Assembly (NCBI RefSeq): GCF_038502225.1
Contig: NC_091372.1
Span: 1,514,152-1,578,151, forward strand
Length of the DNA stretch: 64,000 bases
DNA from: Cherax quadricarinatus
Taxonomy: Eukaryota; Arthropoda; Malacostraca; Decapoda; Parastacidae
Direction: 5' to 3'
Shown: positions 60,001 through 64,000 of the stretch, piece by piece
Position numbering within the stretch: position 1 is the stretch's first letter
Layout: the number at the start of each line of letters is the position of its first letter
Translations under genes and position numbers: made by a program
The notes under the pieces: model-generated
Told to the model about the DNA's origin: nothing
Databases searched by the model: none
Seen by the model: only the letters and a program-made list of their open reading frames with translations

Positions 60001-63000
60001 ACAACATGTAGTCACTGTGATAAGTGCCACACACAACATGTAGTCACTGTGATAAGTGCCACACACAACATGTCACTGTGATAAGTGCCACACACAACAT
60101 GTAGTCACTGTGATAAGTGCCACACACAACATGTCACTGTGATAAGTGCCACACACAACATGTAGTCACTGTGATAAGTGCCACACACAACATGTAGTCA
60201 CTGTGATAAGTACCACACACAACATGTAGTCACTGTGATAAGTGCCACACACAACATGTAGTCACTGTGATAAGTGCCACACACAACATGTAGTCACTGT
60301 GATAAGTACCACACACAACATGTAGTCACTGTGATAAGTACCACACACAACATGTAGTCACTGTGATAAGTGCCATACACAACATGTCACTGTGATAAGT
60401 GCCACACACAACATGTAGTCACTGTGATAAGTGCCACACACAACATGTAGTCACTGTGATAAGTGCCACACACAACATGTAGTCACTGTGATAAGTCCCA
60501 TACACAACATGTCACTGTGATAAGTGCCACACACAACATGTAGTCACTGTGATAAGTACCACACACAACATGTAGTCACTGTGATAAGTGCCACACACAA
60601 CATGTAGTCACTGTGATAAGTGCCATACACAACATGTCACTGTGATAAGTGCCACACACAACATTTAGTCACTGTGATAAGTACCACACACAACATGTAG
60701 TCACTGTGATAAGTGCCACACACAACATGTAGTCACTGTGATAAGTGCCACACACAACATGTAGTCACTGTGATAAGTACCACACACAACATGTAGTCAC
60801 TGTGATAAGTGCCACACACAACATGTAGTCACTGTGATAAGTGCCACACACAACATGTAGTCACTGTGATAAGTGCCACACAACATGTCACTGTGATAAG
60901 TGCCACACACAACATGTAGTCACTGTGATAAGTGCCACACACAACATGTCACTGTGATAAGTACCACACACAACATGTCACTGTGATAAGTGCCACACTC
61001 AACATGTAGTCACTGTGATAAGTGCCACACACAACATGTAGTCACTGTGATAAGTGCCATACACAACATGTAGTCACTGTGATAAGTACCACACACAACA
61101 TGTCACTGTGATAAGTGCCACACACAACATGTAGTCACTGTGATAAGTGCCACACACAACATGTAGTCACTGTGATAAGTGCCACACACAACATGTCACT
61201 GTGATAAGTGCCACACACAACATGTAGTCACTGTGATAAGTGCCACACACAACATGTAGTCACTGTGATAAGTACCACACACAACATGTAGTCACTGTGA
61301 TAAGTGCCACACACAACATGTCACTGTGATAAGTGCCACACACAACATGTAGTCACTGTGATAAGTGCCACACACAACATGTCACTGTGATAAGTGCCAC
61401 ACACAACATGTAGTCACTGTGATAAGTGCCACACACAACATGTCACTGTGATAAGTGCCACACACAACATGTAGTCACTGTGATAAGTGCCACACACAAC
61501 ATGTAGTCACTGTGATAAGTGCCACACACAACATGTAGTCACTGTGATAAGTGCCACACACAACATGTAGTCACTGTGATAAGTGCCACACACAACATGT
61601 AGTCACTGTGATAAGTGCCATACACAACATGTAGTCACTGTGATAAGTGCCACACACAACATGTAGTCACTGTGATAAGTGCCATACACAACATGTCACT
61701 GTGATAAGTGCCACACACAACATGTAGTCACTGTGATAAGTGCCACACACAACATGTAGTCACTGTGATAAGTGCCATACACAACATGTAGTCACTGTGA
61801 TAAGTACCACACACAACATGTAGTCACTGTGATAAGTGCCATACACAACATGTAGTCACTGTGATAAGTGCCACACACAACATGTCACTGTGATAAGTAC
61901 CACACACAACATGTAGTCACTGTGATAAGTGCCATACACAACATGTAGTCACTGTGATAAGTGCCACACACAACATGTAGTCACTGTGATAAGTGCCACA
62001 CACAACATGTAGTTACTGTGATAAGTGCCACACACAACATGTAGTCACTGTGATAAGTGCCACACACAACATGTAGTCACTGTGATAAGTACCACACACA
62101 ACATGTAGTCACTGTGATAAGTGCCACACACAACATGTCACTGTGATAAGTGCCACACACAACATGTAGTCACTGTGATAAGTACCACACACAACATGTA
62201 GTCACTGTGATAAGTGCCACACACAACATGTAGTCACTGTGATAAGTGCCACACACAACATGTAGTCACTGTGATAAGTGCCACACACAACATGTAGTCA
62301 CTGTGATAAGTGCCACACACAACATGTAGTCACTGTGATAAGTGCCACACACAACATGTAGTCACTGTGATAAGTGCCACACACAACATGTAGTCACTGT
62401 GATAAGTGCCACACACAACATGTAGTCACTGTGATAAGTGCCATACACAACATGTAGTCACTGTGATAAGTGCCACACACAACATGTAGTCACTGTGATA
62501 AGTACCACACACAACATGTAGTCACTGTGATAAGTACCACACACAACATGTCACTGTGATAAGTGCCACACACAACATGTAGTCACTGTGATAAGTACCA
62601 CACACAACATGTAGTCACTGTGATAAGTACCACACACAACATGTCACTGTGATAAGTGCCACACACAACATGTAGTCACTGTGATAAGTACCACACACAA
62701 CATGTCACTGTGATAAGTGCCACACACAACATGTCACTGTGATAAGTACCACACACAACATGTAGTCACTGTGATAAGTGCCACACACAACATGTCACTG
62801 TGATAAGTACCACACACAACATGTCACTGTGATAAGTGCCACACACAACATGTCACTGTGATAAGTACCACACACAACATGTAGTCACTGTGATAAGTGC
62901 CACACACAACATGTCACTGTGATAAGTACCACACACAACATGTAGTCACTGTGATAAGTACCACACACAACATGTCACTGTGATAAGTGCCACACACAAC

Positions 63001-64000
63001 ATGTCACTGTGATAAGTACCACACACAACATGTCACTGTGATAAGTACCACACACAACATGTAGTCACTGTGATAAGTACCACACACAACATGTAGTCAC
63101 TGTGATAAGTGCCACACACAACATGTAGTCACTGTGATAAGTACCACACACAACATGTAGTCACTGTGATAAGTGCCACACACAACATGTAGTCACTGTG
63201 ATAAGTACCACACACAACATGTAGTCACTGTGATAAGTGCCACACACAACATGTCACTGTGATAAGTACCACACACAACATGTCACTGTGATAAGTACCA
63301 CACACAACATGTAGTCACTGTGATAAGTACCACACACAACATGTAGTCACTGTGATAAGTGCCACACACAACATGTCACTGTGATAAGTACCACACACAA
63401 CATGTAGTCACTGTGATAAGTACCACACACAACATGTCACTGTGATAAGTGCCACACACAACATGTCACTGTGATAAGTACCACACACAACATGTCACTG
63501 TGATAAGTACCACACACAACATGTAGTCACTGTGATAAGTACCACACACAACATGTCACTGTGATAAGTGCCACACACAACATGTCACTGTGATAAGTAC
63601 CACACACAACATGTCACTGTGATAAGTACCACACACAACATGTCACTGTGATAAGTACCACACACAACATGTCACTGTGATAAGTGCCACACACAACATG
63701 TAGTCACTGTGATAAGTGCCACACACAACATGTAGTCACTGTGATAAGTGCCACACACAACATGTAGTCACTGTGATAAGTGCCATACACAACATGTAGT
63801 CACTGTGATAAGTGCCACACACAACATGTAGTCACTGTGATAAGTGCCATACACAACATGTAGTCACTGTGATAAGTGCCACACACAACATGTAGTCACT
63901 GTGATAAGTGCCACACACAACATGTAGTCACTGTGATAAGTGCCACACACAACATGTAGTCACTGTGATAAGTGCCACACACAACATGTAGTCACTGTGA
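45063..64000. repeat. Satellite 5: 32/29-bp array, about 610 units, runs off the window
   Basis: The unit is gtagtcactgtgataagtgc, then cacacacaacat (32 bp). A 29-bp form lacks three bases (catgtcac instead of catgtagtcac). The base pair at gtgcc/gtacc and caca/cata varies. The 29-bp form clusters (53390-53650, 58280-58980, 62640-63680), while 51530-53340 is almost pure 32-bp. Broken units occur at 47630-47700, 48928-48958, 51505, 52178, 54745, 56840 and 58070. No end is reached. Confidence 0.98.

Noticed and set aside
45063..64000. CRISPR-like array of about 30-bp repeats
   Set aside because: There are no unique spacers; the units abut directly, and the genome is eukaryotic.
21418..64000. 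Telomeric repeat
   Set aside because: No TTAGG or TTAGGG-type units occur; unit lengths are 24-67 bp.

Overview
The window is eukaryotic, repeat-dominated DNA. It most likely comes from an arthropod, probably a decapod crustacean. The animal assignment is firm: there are spliced exons of ribosomal protein uL14/RPL23, Tigger-type transposons and non-LTR retrotransposons. The decapod assignment rests only on my memory of similar repeat families and was not checked.

Region 1 (1-16385) has no recognisable host exon and is built from transposons inside transposons. A minus-strand LINE (about 549-4445) with three CCCH zinc fingers, an APE endonuclease and a broken reverse transcriptase sits in a dispersed TTAA-type element (copy 1, 110-4517). 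Next come a Tigger remnant (4519-4732) and a plus-strand RNase-H-bearing LINE (LINE-2, about 4736-15938). Inside LINE-2 lies a four-deep nest: Tigger-C (6763-15436) contains Tigger-B (6834-12952), which contains TTAA element copy 2 (7052-11591), which contains Tigger-A (8191-10525). Tigger-A is the innermost layer and still has an uninterrupted 596-codon transposase gene (8461-10251). Tigger-C also holds an internally deleted Tigger relative (13050-13963) and a 540-bp foldback (14157-14696) whose arms contain hammerhead-ribozyme-like motifs.

Region 2 (16386-16846) holds the only clear host gene: the last two coding exons of RPL23 on the plus strand, with good splice sites and a close AATAAA. 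The earlier exons are not visible, so the upstream intron probably spans the whole transposon nest.

Region 3 (16847-21417) contains short retroposon tails sharing the 3' end of LINE-2 (two with clear target-site duplications), a Tigger relic with a CENP-B-like remnant (17890-18882), a third copy of the TTAA-type element, tRNA-derived SINE pieces and more hairpin-GAAA motifs.

Region 4 (21418-64000) is two thirds of the window and is almost pure tandem repeat: 39/37 bp, then a related 41 bp, then 24/27/25 bp, 34 bp, 67 bp and 32/29 bp. The last array runs off the right edge. Only three short non-repeat islands interrupt it (30366-30556, 36616-36687, 44918-45062). Two of them look like possible exons. 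Long open frames in the arrays follow from unit lengths divisible by three and are not annotated as genes.
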